From contig NZ_BMOU01000003.1 in NCBI RefSeq assembly GCF_014647235.1, positions 124,001 through 188,000 on the forward strand: DNA of 64,000 nt, given 5' to 3'. The translations under genes and the position numbers were made by a program. Shown here piece by piece: positions 26,405 through 35,323 of this stretch (position 1 is the stretch's first letter; each line of letters begins with the position of its first letter). The notes below the pieces were generated by a model. The model did not search any database and was not told the DNA's origin. It saw only the letters and a program-made list of their open reading frames with translations. The DNA is from Haloarcula pellucida (GTDB lineage Archaea; Halobacteriota; Halobacteria; Halobacteriales; Haloarculaceae).

Positions 26405-28687
26405 TCAATCCCGAACAGATTCGAGAATGAGGCGCTGTTCGACGCGCTTGGCTTCGCGCTGGGCGTCGTGGACGGCGTCGACGTTGACGCTGACGGAGGT
26501 GATGCCGGCGTCGACGAGTTCCTGAATCATGCGCGGCTTCGAGGCCGCCTGCCCGCAGATACTCGTCGATACGTCGTACTCTCGGCACGTCTCGATGACG
26601 TCGTGGAGCAACCCCATCACCGCCGGGTGGAGTTCGTCGTAGCGGTCCGCGACCGTACCGTTGTTGCGGTCGACGGCGAGCGTGTACTGGGTGAGGTCGT
26701 TCGTGCCGAACGAGACGAAATCCAGCCCCGTCTCACAGAGCTCCTCGATGCAGAGCGCGCTGGCCGGCGTCTCGACCATCACGCCCCAGTCGCGCTTTTC
26801 GGGGTCGATCCCGACCTCTCGCAGCGACGCCGTCGCTCGGTGGACGTCTTCGGCGTCGGTCACCAGCGGGAGCATCAACTCCAGACTGTCGTACCCCATC
26901 TCGTAGAGTTTCTTGAACGCGCGCAACTGGAGTTTGAAAGTCGCTGGCTCTTCTAGCGACCGGCGGATGCCGCGATACCCCAGCATCGGGTTGTGTTCGC
27001 TCGGTTCGTCGTCGCCGCCCTCCAGTTGCCGGAACTCGTCGGAGGGGGCATCGAGCGTTCGAACGCGGACGGGCCGCGGGTAGAACGCCTCGGCGACGGT
27101 CCGCATGGAGTCCGTAAGCGTGTTCACGAACGCCTCTTCGCCGTGGTCGTCGACGTACTGCTGGGGCGTCTTGTTCGTCGACAGCACCATGTGCTCCATC
27201 CGGAGCAGACCGACGCCGTCGGCGCCCGTCGCGGCCGCCCGCTCGGCTGCTTCGGGAATCGAGACGTTGACCTTGATGTCCGTCGCCGTCATCGGTTTGG
27301 TGTCGCCGGCCGACCCGTCGGGTCGGCCACTCGACGCCGACCGTGGCTCGCCATCGGTCGCAGGCTCCTTGTGTCCGTCGGCGACCACGCCGCGGTCACC
27401 GTCGACCGACACCATCTGGTCGTCGGTCAGCGTCGAGGTGGCGTTCTCGGACCCGATGACCGCAGGGACGCCGAGCTCGCGGGAGACGATGGCCGCGTGA
27501 CTCGTCATCCCGCCCTCGTCCGTGACGAGCGCCCCGGCTCGTTTCATCGCGGGGACCATGTCGGGCGTCGTCATCTCCGTGACGATGATGTCTCCCTGAT
27601 TGACTTTATCGAGTTGGTCGAGCGTGCCGACGACGCGGGCCGTGCCCGTGACCGTGCCGGGACTCGCGCCGAGTCCGTCGACGAGTACGTCGCTGGTCCC
27701 GCCACCGTCCGTATCGGCGTGGTCGTTACGAGACTCGTCGGCAGACCCCTCGATAGTCGTTATCGGCCGCGACTGGAGGAGGTAGATACTGCCGTCGCTG
27801 GTGGCCCACTCGACGTCCTGTGGCTGGTCGTAGTGGTCCTCGATCAGTTCCCCGAGGGAGTGTAGCTCTGCCAGTTCCGTCTCGTCGAGGACGCGTTCGT
27901 CCTGCTTTTCGTCCGGAACCGACCGTTCGACCGTCTCACCGGTCTCGTCGTCGCGGACGTGCATGGTCTTTTTCGTCGCGACGGTCACCGTCTCGATGGA
28001 CTCCGCCTCGCGATCGTAGGAGTAGTTGTCCGGCGAGACGGCACCGGAGACGACCGCTTCGCCGAGGCCCCACGCGGCTTCGACGGTGATTTCGGGCTCA
28101 CCGGTCGAGGGATGCCGGGTGAACATGACGCCGGACTTCTCGGCGTCGACCATCCGCTGGACGACGACGGCGATGTCGACGGTCTCGTGGTCGAAGCCCT
28201 GTTGGTCGCGGTAGTAGATGGCCCGCTGGGTGAACAGCGACGCCCAGCATCGCTTGATTCGGTCCAGCAGGTCCGCCCGGTCGACGTTGAGGAACGTCTC
28301 CTGCTGGCCGGCAAAGGAGGCGTCGGGCAAGTCTTCGGCCGTCGCCGAGGAGCGGACCGCGACGAACGGGTCACCCTCGAAGTCGTCGTAGGCGGCCAGA
28401 ATCGACGACTCGACGCGCTCGGGGATGTCCGTATCCACGATGAGTTCGCGCGCTCGCTGTTCGGCTGACGCGAGGGCGGCGGAGTCCTCGCTATCGACGT
28501 CGACGGCCTCGAACAGGTCGTCCGCGATGCCGGCCTCCTCGATGAAGGCCCGGTACGTCTCGGCGGTGACGACGAATGCGGGTGGCACCGGAAGCCCCGC
28601 GTCGCGTAACTCGCCGAGCGAGGCGCCTTTGCCACCGGCGCTATCGACGTCGCTGGTACTAATCGCACTCAACCAAGCTACTGGCAT
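26405..28687 (-). CDS. ppsA: Phosphoenolpyruvate synthase
   Basis: The 760-residue enzyme converts pyruvate and ATP to PEP, AMP and phosphate for gluconeogenesis. The N-terminal ATP/pyruvate-binding domain begins GGKGASLGELRDAGLPVPPA and includes VRSSATAEDLPDASFAGQQE. The phosphohistidine swivel domain has GGMTSHAAIVSRELGVPA at about 415-430, and the C-terminal TIM-barrel has GVGLLRMEHM and SFGTNDLTQYTLAVDR with CGQA near the end. The family length is typically 750-800. An acidic insert (about 455-485) separates the swivel from the barrel. Start 28687 is supported by a strong TATA box at 28712-28719. Confidence 0.95.
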   Translation of the reverse strand: MPVAWLSAISTSDVDSAGGKGASLGELRDAGLPVPPAFVVTAETYRAFIEEAGIADDLFEAVDVDSEDSAALASAEQRARELIVDTDIPERVESSILAAYDDFEGDPFVAVRSSATAEDLPDASFAGQQETFLNVDRADLLDRIKRCWASLFTQRAIYYRDQQGFDHETVDIAVVVQRMVDAEKSGVMFTRHPSTGEPEITVEAAWGLGEAVVSGAVSPDNYSYDREAESIETVTVATKKTMHVRDDETGETVERSVPDEKQDERVLDETELAELHSLGELIEDHYDQPQDVEWATSDGSIYLLQSRPITTIEGSADESRNDHADTDGGGTSDVLVDGLGASPGTVTGTARVVGTLDQLDKVNQGDIIVTEMTTPDMVPAMKRAGALVTDEGGMTSHAAIVSRELGVPAVIGSENATSTLTDDQMVSVDGDRGVVADGHKEPATDGEPRSASSGRPDGSAGDTKPMTATDIKVNVSIPEAAERAAATGADGVGLLRMEHMVLSTNKTPQQYVDDHGEEAFVNTLTDSMRTVAEAFYPRPVRVRTLDAPSDEFRQLEGGDDEPSEHNPMLGYRGIRRSLEEPATFKLQLRAFKKLYEMGYDSLELMLPLVTDAEDVHRATASLREVGIDPEKRDWGVMVETPASALCIEELCETGLDFVSFGTNDLTQYTLAVDRNNGTVADRYDELHPAVMGLLHDVIETCREYDVSTSICGQAASKPRMIQELVDAGITSVSVNVDAVHDAQREAKRVEQRLILESVRD

Positions 28688-28711
28688 GTACCTACGATAC
28701 AGACGTACCGG

Positions 28712-28719
28712 TATATAAA
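28712..28719 (-). promoter_or_regulatory. TATA box of ppsA
   Basis: TTATATAC-type element on the minus strand (forward GTATATAAAT at 28711-28720), 25-32 bases before the ATG at 28687. It indicates a leaderless transcript. Confidence 0.7.
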
Positions 28720-28777
28720 TTCCGTGCCGGGCCGCCGTCACACGACCGATGAGTGCGCCGACAGGACAAGGTTCGAC

Positions 28778-28909
28778 CTACCGCTCCGGCCAAGCGTCAC
28801 CGGTGTCGTCGTGGATGCCGGGCGTGTCGCCGAGGCGCTCGATATCGCACACGGCCTCCTTCGAGACGCGATACCTCGCCAACGCCGGCGTCGCCAGCCC
28901 CGAGCGCCA
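28778..28909 (-). pseudogene. Remnant of an unidentified gene (3' end)
   Basis: A 43-codon minus-strand frame with a stop at 28778-28780 reads ATPALARYRVSKEAVCDIER and ends GIHDDTGDAWPER. Its composition is that of a normal haloarchaeal protein, but no ATG precedes it and a stop codon (28910-28912) closes it upstream. It looks like the tail of a lost gene just upstream of the ppsA promoter. A tiny gene using TTG or GTG is the alternative. Confidence 0.35.
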
Positions 28910-29724
28910 CTAGAGTAACAATTGAAACGGTTCACACACCGACCGCACCGCCGTCGTGCGGTCGGGTGTGCATCGATTTTCGATGGCTACTATAGCAGCT
29001 CAGACGGTCCGCTACCGATATCTGACACATACGCTCTGGAACCGGAAGCCGGCACTCGGTCGACCACCGTTCGAAGTGTTGGTAGTTCGCAGAGGCCGAA
29101 CGAATGCGGCCGCGAAGTCACGCATCGACGGGGTCGCTGTCGCCGGACAGGAGGGGGGAATCGGCACGAACGGTCGGCATACGACCCGACACGAAAGGCC
29201 CACGCCTGTGACGTCAGTCCCCTGTGACGCGGCGGTATCGGCCACAGAAACGACACGCCGCCCGCATCGGCCCACATCGGCAGCGACCGACCGGTCAGGG
29301 TGGCTGTGATCAACCCCTTGCTATACGTTCACGTGCGGCGGTTGTGTTCGCTACTGACGAACGCTGTGGTCGACAGCGTTCCGACGATTCGCTGATAGAG
29401 CGACCACCGTCCGCCTTACGGGACCGCGATATCGGACCGCAGACGGCGGATTCGATGGACTGCCTCGGGCCGTCCCAACGGCCGCGACGGTAATAACGCG
29501 TGTACGTATGTTATCCTCTCGTGCCGAAGGCGTTCGCACTACGCGAACAGGTGGTTCGAACGGGACCAACCCACAGACGTAGTGACTCCGGGACTTGTGT
29601 GGTCGGAGTATTACGATCGCACGGCTCCCGCTCGTATGGGTCGGAGACGCGACCACGTTGTAGACTCCGGAGCAGTCGCATCGGCCGGTATCAGCGATGT
29701 CGCGGCCCCGCCAAGGCCCGAGTG
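28910..29724. other. Gene-poor stretch
   Basis: These 815 bases between the ppsA side and the aldo-keto reductase hold several open frames, but none has protein-like composition or a recognisable motif. No RNA gene or long repeat was seen. Confidence 0.5.
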
Positions 29725-30576
29725 ATGGCCGTACCCGTCACAGATTTAATCCTCGACCGAGAAGGCCAAGACGTGTTCGACCAACAGACACGGCTCGGCT
29801 TGGGAACGTACTCTCTCACGGGAGAGACGGGACGAGACACCATCGCGGCGTCACTGGACGTCGGGTACCGGCACCTCGACACCGCCCGACTCTACGAGAA
29901 CGAACGCGAGGTCGGGGAGGCTATCGCGGACAGCGACGTCGACAGGGACGACCTCTTCGTCGCCACGAAGGTCGCACACTTCGAGGAGCCAGCGAAGACC
30001 GAGTCCTACGTCCGTCGCGCCGTCGCGGAGAGCTTCGACCGCCTCGGACTGGAGCGCATCGACCTGCTGTATCACCACTGGCCGCGAAGCCAGGGCGACA
30101 TCGAGACGGTCCTCCCGGTTCTCGAAGAGTACGTCCAGGACGGCGTCGTCGACCATCTCGGCGTGAGCAACTACACGATAGCGGACATGGAACTCGCTCG
30201 GGACCTCGTAGACGTCCCCATCGACGCCTTGCAGGTGGAGATGCACCCACTGCTCCAGCAGGACGAACTCCGTGACTTCCTCTCGGACACCGTCACGCAG
30301 GTCGTCGCGTACTCGCCGCTGGCACAGGGCGAAGTGTTCGAGGTGGACGCCATCTCGGCGGTCGCGGAGAAACACGGCGTCTCCGAGGCGGTCGTGACCC
30401 TCGCTTGGCTTCTCTCGAAGGACGACGTCGCTGCTATCCCGCGGACGAGTTCGGTCGACCACCTCCGGGACAACTTCGAGGCGCTCTCGGTCGACCTCGA
30501 CGCCGAGGACATCGCGCGCATCGACGACATCGAGCGGACTCACCGCTGTGAAGACCCGGACTGGATGAGTTGGTAG
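29725..30576 (+). CDS. Aldo/keto reductase
   Basis: The 283-residue NADPH-dependent carbonyl reductase has the AKR catalytic tetrad in context: the Asp and Tyr in HLDTARLYENEREVG, Lys in DDLFVATKVAHF and His in LLYHHWP. The LGVSNYTIADMEL strand and a PLAQGEVF segment are typical, as is the C-terminal AAIPRTSSVDHLRDNFEAL cofactor region. It probably reduces sugars or aldehydes. The in-frame sequence runs upstream of 29725, but the first part (about 75 codons) lacks family similarity. It is 55 bases ahead of the sugar isomerase-like gene, which has its own TATA box. Confidence 0.9.
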   Translation: MAVPVTDLILDREGQDVFDQQTRLGLGTYSLTGETGRDTIAASLDVGYRHLDTARLYENEREVGEAIADSDVDRDDLFVATKVAHFEEPAKTESYVRRAVAESFDRLGLERIDLLYHHWPRSQGDIETVLPVLEEYVQDGVVDHLGVSNYTIADMELARDLVDVPIDALQVEMHPLLQQDELRDFLSDTVTQVVAYSPLAQGEVFEVDAISAVAEKHGVSEAVVTLAWLLSKDDVAAIPRTSSVDHLRDNFEALSVDLDAEDIARIDDIERTHRCEDPDWMSW

Positions 30577-30600
30577 CGCCGTCGACGGAGCCACCCGAAC

Positions 30601-30608
30601 CTATTTAC
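30601..30608 (+). promoter_or_regulatory. TATA box of the isomerase-like gene
   Basis: CTATTTAC lies 24-31 bases before the ATG at 30632, which implies independent, leaderless transcription. Confidence 0.6.
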
Positions 30609-30631
30609 CGTCTCACGCTCCCTGATGGTGT

Positions 30632-31447
30632 ATGGGCGTTGGATACACGACTATCATGTACGACGCGGCGGACATCGACCGAGCGCTCCGTGACATCGCT
30701 GCCTGTCGGTACGACGGCGCAGAGATCGGCATTGAAAAGATCAGGACGACGGGGTTCGACACAGTCGGACGGCTACTCGAGGCGAACGACCTCGACCTCT
30801 ACTGCGTGATGAGCGAGTGGCTCGAAACCGAGGCGGCTGTCGACCGAGTAGTCGACGACGTACCGAGGGTCGCCGACCTCGGCGCCGAGTATCTCGGGCT
30901 CTTGCCACCACAGCGTGGGCGACAGGACGACGAGACAGTCCAACAGTGGTTCACCCGGATAACCGAGGCGGCGACCGACGCCGGCGTGACGCCGCTCGTC
31001 CACCACCACGGCGCGACCCACGTCGAGAACGCGGCGGAGGTCCGACACTTGCTCGACGCCGTCGACGGCCTCGAACTCCTCTGGGACACCGCCCACTACT
31101 ACCCCTATGGAGAGAACTTCCCCGACGGTGACGTGACCGACGGTATCGAGCGGTTCGCCGACGACATCGCGTACGTCCACCTCAAGGACGTGGCCCCGCC
31201 GACCGGTTTCGCCGACGTTCGTGACAGTCTCACCGAGGGGGACTTCCACCTCGACAACGTCATCAACTACTTCCGCTCGTTCACGGATCTGGGCGAGGGC
31301 ATCATCGATTTCGCTGGGGTCTACGAGGCGCTGGAGGCGGTCGGCTACGACGGTCACTACACCATCGAGATGGAGAACCAGACCGAAAAGCCGCTCGTCC
31401 ACGCGATGGAGAACTACGACTACTGGCGACAACTCACCGCTGAGTGA
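30632..31447 (+). CDS. Sugar phosphate isomerase/epimerase family TIM-barrel (IolE/IolO-like)
   Basis: This 271-residue AP-endonuclease-2-type TIM barrel has metal-binding positions visible as Glu in YDGAEIGIEK, His in LVHHHGATHVEN, Asp-His in LLWDTAHYYP, His in AYVHLKD and Glu in HYTIEME. Family members include inosose dehydratase (IolE), 5-keto-L-gluconate epimerase (IolO) and tagatose epimerases. The true substrate is open. With Gfo/Idh dehydrogenases and a scyllo-inosose-dehydrogenase-like MDR in the same 20 kb, a cyclitol or keto-sugar-acid substrate is plausible (inference). It ends just before copy 2 of the palindromic element. Confidence 0.85.
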   Translation: MGVGYTTIMYDAADIDRALRDIAACRYDGAEIGIEKIRTTGFDTVGRLLEANDLDLYCVMSEWLETEAAVDRVVDDVPRVADLGAEYLGLLPPQRGRQDDETVQQWFTRITEAATDAGVTPLVHHHGATHVENAAEVRHLLDAVDGLELLWDTAHYYPYGENFPDGDVTDGIERFADDIAYVHLKDVAPPTGFADVRDSLTEGDFHLDNVINYFRSFTDLGEGIIDFAGVYEALEAVGYDGHYTIEMENQTEKPLVHAMENYDYWRQLTAE

Positions 31448-31492
31448 GGCGGCGAGTTCGGTCGTCTCCTCGGACCCCGACGGACCAGTCTC

Positions 31493-31572
31493 ATACTGGT
31501 GGCTGTAACAAACTGCAGTAATTCGTCACCCCGGGGTAGCGAATATCTGTACGAACTTACAGCCACCAGTAT
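31493..31572 (-). repeat. 80-bp palindromic element, copy 2 (inverted)
   Basis: Reverse-complementing this copy gives a sequence nearly identical to 18202-18281. It has the same 16-base termini, ATACTGGTGGCTGTAA, with about four differences in the centre (TTCGCTACC for TTCGCCACC, GTGACGAATTACT for GTGGCGAAGTACT). As in copy 1, it lies between convergent genes and its last base begins the TGA stop of the minus-strand gene. Confidence 0.8.
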
Positions 31573-32501
31573 CAGGCTAACTGCATCAGCGTCGCCCCGA
31601 CGACGATGCTCGTTATGCCGGAGAGAACGCGGGGCGACTGCGGAACTTGTCGTGCGAGAGCATACGAGAGCGCGACGACGACGAGCGGGTAGACGTTCGA
31701 GAGCGGGACGACGGTCACGACGGTCCCGATGCGAAGCGCGGAGAACCACGCGAGCCAGTTCCCCGCGACGAAGACGCCCGCGAGGGTGAACGCGACGAGC
31801 GCCACTCGGTCGCGGATACCGACCCGACGGCGCGACGCGCTGGAGGCGCCAAACAGCAACACGAACGCGACGAGCCCCGACGTCTGTCCGACAGCGGTCC
31901 CGACCAGCGTGTTACCGTAGCCGTTCAGTCCGATCTTCACGAGGACGAACGAACAGCCGAGTAGTAGCATCGCTCCGACGGGGAGAACGAGGTCACGAAC
32001 GCCGACGCTCGCGAGTTCCTCCACGAGGAGGTCGTCGTGTGACTCGTCTGCGCCCTCTGTGACCTGTAACACGACGCCGCCGCCGACGATACACAGCAGG
32101 CCGATACCCGAGACCACAGTGAAGGGCTCACTGAACAGCGGCACGGCGAGTATCGCGGCGATGGCAGGGTTGGCACTGACGATGGCCGCGGAGACGCGCG
32201 CGCCAATGCGGTCGATGCTCTGGAAGTACAGCAGTCGGAACGCCGCCGGATTCGCGAGCCCCGCGACGACGAACGGTGCGGCCGTCTCGATCGTCAGCGA
32301 ACCGAGCGCGGCACCTCGGACGAACAACAGGCCCCAGAAGACGAGGACGCTGACGAGAATACTGATGAAGGCGGCCGCGAGCGCGGGCGACCGGTCGTCG
32401 TCGTACTCCCCGCTCGATAGGCCGTACTCGACGCTGATGGCCTGCAGTCCCGAGAAAACCGATGCGAGTAGCGCGAGCGCTGCGCTGAGTTCGACGATCA
32501 T
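31572..32501 (-). CDS. EamA/DMT family transporter
   Basis: The 309-residue membrane protein has about ten hydrophobic segments in two EamA halves. The first contains FRLLYFQSIDRIGARVSAAI and VSANPAIAAILAVPLFSEPF; the second contains FSALRIGTVVTVVPLSNVYP, the matching position. DMT proteins export or import small metabolites, and no substrate is implied by sequence. The ATG at 32501 fits the family's short N-terminus. Longer in-frame starts (to 32687) would add a hydrophilic, low-complexity leader. It is divergent from the Gfo/Idh gene. Confidence 0.85.
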   Translation of the reverse strand: MIVELSAALALLASVFSGLQAISVEYGLSSGEYDDDRSPALAAAFISILVSVLVFWGLLFVRGAALGSLTIETAAPFVVAGLANPAAFRLLYFQSIDRIGARVSAAIVSANPAIAAILAVPLFSEPFTVVSGIGLLCIVGGGVVLQVTEGADESHDDLLVEELASVGVRDLVLPVGAMLLLGCSFVLVKIGLNGYGNTLVGTAVGQTSGLVAFVLLFGASSASRRRVGIRDRVALVAFTLAGVFVAGNWLAWFSALRIGTVVTVVPLSNVYPLVVVALSYALARQVPQSPRVLSGITSIVVGATLMQLA

Positions 32502-32692
32502 CGTCGCCGCTGTTCGGTCGGTCCGTCGTGGCTGTCGGTCGGCGTCTCGATGCGTGATCTGTCGCGGCGGTCTGTCTCCGTGCTCATGATTGTCGGAACT
32601 GGTGTCGGTACGTCTCTGGCTCACTGTATCAATGTTACTCCTGCGGACGGTCGGTCGACACACCAGCAGTGGCCGGACCGCGGCCACCAGAA

Positions 32693-32700
32693 AGTATAAA
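32693..32700 (+). promoter_or_regulatory. TATA box of the first Gfo/Idh gene
   Basis: AGTATAAA lies 25-32 bases before the ATG at 32725. Confidence 0.65.
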
Positions 32701-32724
32701 CCTCACGACAGAGAACTGCGGACA

Positions 32725-33807
32725 ATGCGATTTGGAATCGTCGGCTGCGGCCTCGTCGCACAGGTCATGCACATCCCCTACCTCGCCGAGCTACAGGCGG
32801 CAGAACTCCACGCCTTCGCCGACCCTGCGGAGGATAGAGCGGAGACGCTCGCAGAGCGGTACAACGTCCCGAACGTGTACGCGGGACACGAGGAACTCCT
32901 CGCCGACGTCGGTGACGAACTCGACGCCGTCGTCGTCCTCACGCCGTCACACGCACACGCCGATGTCGCCGTCGATACGCTCGGTGCGGACATCCACACG
33001 CTGATCGAGAAGCCGATCGCGGCGTCGCTCGAAGACGCAAACAGGATGGTAGAGGCGGCAGAGGCGAGCGATGCGACGGCGATGGTCGCCTACATGAAAC
33101 GCTACGACCCGTCCTACGAGCGAGCCCAGGAGGTCGTCGGCGAGTTAGACGAGATAGACCTCGTCACCGCCTACGACGTCGACCCCGACCACTTTCGAAT
33201 CGTCGAGGAGGTGTACGATCTGGTCCCCGGTTCGCCGCCCGAGTCGGTCATCGAGGAGAGCGGCGCCAAACGGCAGGCCGACATCGAGCAGGCCATCGGC
33301 ACGGACGACGAGATGCTCGTCGACGCCTACGACTTCCAACTCGAACACGTCTGTCACGACGTGAACGCGCTCCGAGGGCTGTTCGGCGACGTCGAACGCA
33401 TCGACCACGTGAACGTGCTGGCCGACGGCCGCTACGCGACGGCACACATGACCTACGAGGACGGCACCGAGTGCATCTTAGAGACCGGGGACTCCGACCG
33501 GAAGTGGTTCGAGGAGTTCATCCGCGTCGACTCGCCGGACGGGATGGTCTCCATCGACTTCTCGAACCCGTTCATCAAGAACACGCCGACGGAACTCCGC
33601 ATCAAACAGGGGCTCGAAGAACTGACAGACACGGTGGAGACGCCATCGTACGAGGAACCGTTCAAGCGAGAACTGGCGTACTTTATCGAGGCCACCGAGG
33701 ACGAGTCCCCGGTCCGAACGACGTTCGCAGAGGCGCGAGAGGACCTGCGCGTCATCGTCGACCTGTTCCGGACCTATCGCGGGGAGACGCCGCGCACCGA
33801 CGACTGA
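32725..33807 (+). CDS. Gfo/Idh/MocA family dehydrogenase (1)
   Basis: This 360-residue NAD(P)-dependent oxidoreductase has the Rossmann motif GIVGCGLVAQVMHIPYL at the N-terminus and the family catalytic motif EKP in TLIEKPIAAS. A C-terminal alpha/beta domain carries HVCHDVNALRGLFG, the position where the conserved Asp and His act. The KRYDPSYERAQE segment after EKP is typical of sugar and inositol dehydrogenases. Substrate candidates are inositol, a sugar or a lactone. It has its own TATA box and is convergent with a second, only distantly similar family member. Confidence 0.9.
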   Translation: MRFGIVGCGLVAQVMHIPYLAELQAAELHAFADPAEDRAETLAERYNVPNVYAGHEELLADVGDELDAVVVLTPSHAHADVAVDTLGADIHTLIEKPIAASLEDANRMVEAAEASDATAMVAYMKRYDPSYERAQEVVGELDEIDLVTAYDVDPDHFRIVEEVYDLVPGSPPESVIEESGAKRQADIEQAIGTDDEMLVDAYDFQLEHVCHDVNALRGLFGDVERIDHVNVLADGRYATAHMTYEDGTECILETGDSDRKWFEEFIRVDSPDGMVSIDFSNPFIKNTPTELRIKQGLEELTDTVETPSYEEPFKRELAYFIEATEDESPVRTTFAEAREDLRVIVDLFRTYRGETPRTDD

Positions 33808-33826
33808 CGCGGTCGTAGTCCGGTTC

Positions 33827-34933
33827 TCACTCCCGTCGACGCAGAGAAACCCACGTCTCCTGACTGTGGCTCCGCTCGATGGCGTCGACGACGCGCTGTG
33901 CGGCAAGCCCGGCATCGAAACTCGGCTCGTAGCATCCCCCGTCTGCGATAGCCGACAGGAACTCGAAGTTCTCGTGGACGAAGGTGTGCTCCCAGCCGAT
34001 GATGTGGCCGGTGGGCCACCACGCGTCCATGTACGGGTGATCGTCCTCCGTGACGAGGATGCGGTCGAAGCCGTCGGTCGTCTCGGTGGTCACTTCGAGT
34101 TCGTTCAGCCGCTCCATCGAGAACTTGAAGCCGCCCTTCGACCCGTACACCTCGACCGTGTTGTCTCCCTTTCGCCCCGTTGCCACCCGGGACCCCTCGA
34201 AGACGCCCATCGCACCGTTCTCGAAGGCGGCGAGGGCGGAGTACTCGTCGTCGGTCGTGACCGGTTCCCTCTCACCGTCGCCGGTCGGACGCTCGTGGAT
34301 GAACGTTTCGAGGTGGCCAGAGACCCGTTCGAGGTCGCCGACGAGGAATCGAGCGAGGTCGATGGTGTGAGCGCCGACGTCGCCGACGGCACCGCTGCCG
34401 GCGCTCGCCTCGTCGTTTCGCCACGTCCACTCGTCGTCGGGGTCGGCCTGCCAGCCCTGCAGGTATTGGCCGTGGAACCGACGAATCCGGCCGAACTCGC
34501 CGGCGTCGAGCAGCCGCTTCGCGAGTTGTATCGCTGGAAGATAGCGGTAATTGAACGCCACCCCCGCTATCGCGTCGCTCGCTTCGGCCGCGGCCGCCAT
34601 CTCCCGAGCGCCGTCGAGCGTCGGCGCGAGCGGTTTCTCACAGAAGACGTGGACGTCGTTCTCCAGTGCCCGAACCGTCGGGTCGACGTGGACGTGGTTC
34701 GGTCCGAGGTTGTAGAGTACGTCGACGTCGTCGACGGCGTCCGCCCAATCCGTCTCGACTCGGTCGAACCCCAGTCTATCTGCGGCCGACCGGACCGCGC
34801 TCTCGGTCCGGCCGACGAGTACCGAGCGGTTCACCTCGGGTGCGTCCGGGAAGAACATCGGCAGGCGGGCGAGCGCGTTCGCGTGGGCCTTCCCCATGAA
34901 ACTGTAGCCGAGGAAGCCGACGTCGAGCGTCAT
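33827..34933 (-). CDS. Gfo/Idh/MocA family dehydrogenase (2)
   Basis: The 368-residue oxidoreductase starts MTLDVGFLGYSFMGKAHANA, with a Rossmann fold, the EKP motif in VFCEKPLAPT and the catalytic C-terminal segment GDVGAHTIDLARFLVGD. The QGWQADPDDEWTWRNDE stretch is common in sugar and aldonolactone-oxidising members. It is clearly a different subfamily from its convergent neighbour, so the pair may catalyse successive or alternative oxidations of a polyol. No TATA box stands out upstream. Confidence 0.9.
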   Translation of the reverse strand: MTLDVGFLGYSFMGKAHANALARLPMFFPDAPEVNRSVLVGRTESAVRSAADRLGFDRVETDWADAVDDVDVLYNLGPNHVHVDPTVRALENDVHVFCEKPLAPTLDGAREMAAAAEASDAIAGVAFNYRYLPAIQLAKRLLDAGEFGRIRRFHGQYLQGWQADPDDEWTWRNDEASAGSGAVGDVGAHTIDLARFLVGDLERVSGHLETFIHERPTGDGEREPVTTDDEYSALAAFENGAMGVFEGSRVATGRKGDNTVEVYGSKGGFKFSMERLNELEVTTETTDGFDRILVTEDDHPYMDAWWPTGHIIGWEHTFVHENFEFLSAIADGGCYEPSFDAGLAAQRVVDAIERSHSQETWVSLRRRE

Positions 34934-35323
34934 CAGTGACCTCGCTTGCCGACCGGCGTATCGAACGATGCCGTCCAGTTAGGGTCGTGTCGTTGCATGC
35001 CCACTCACCTCGTGTGGTCGACGACCGCAGTGTCGGCTCTCTGTGTGGACTCGTCGGCTGTCGCCGTGACGCGCGGCGCGTCCCGCGTCGCCGCGAGTGC
35101 TGGACCGCCCCGCTCGATAGTGCCGACGACGCTTCGTCCGTGGGGATACCGTTCAGTCCTCGGTCCGCCCTCTCGCTCGGGTCGATACGTTCTCGAACTG
35201 GTAGCTGCTACCATACGACAGCATTCGACCGAGGCGATGAAAAATCTATGTGCTGTCGCCGACCGCCGCACGAGCGCAGGCGAATGATTATTACTCGGCG
35301 GACTGAACTCTCTCCCTGTTCCA
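34934..35323. other. Divergent promoter region
   Basis: There are 390 non-coding bases between the second Gfo/Idh gene and the glucose-dehydrogenase homologue. A TATA-like TGATTATT (35285-35292) lies about 32-39 bases before the ATG at 35324. Nothing else firm was seen. Confidence 0.5.
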
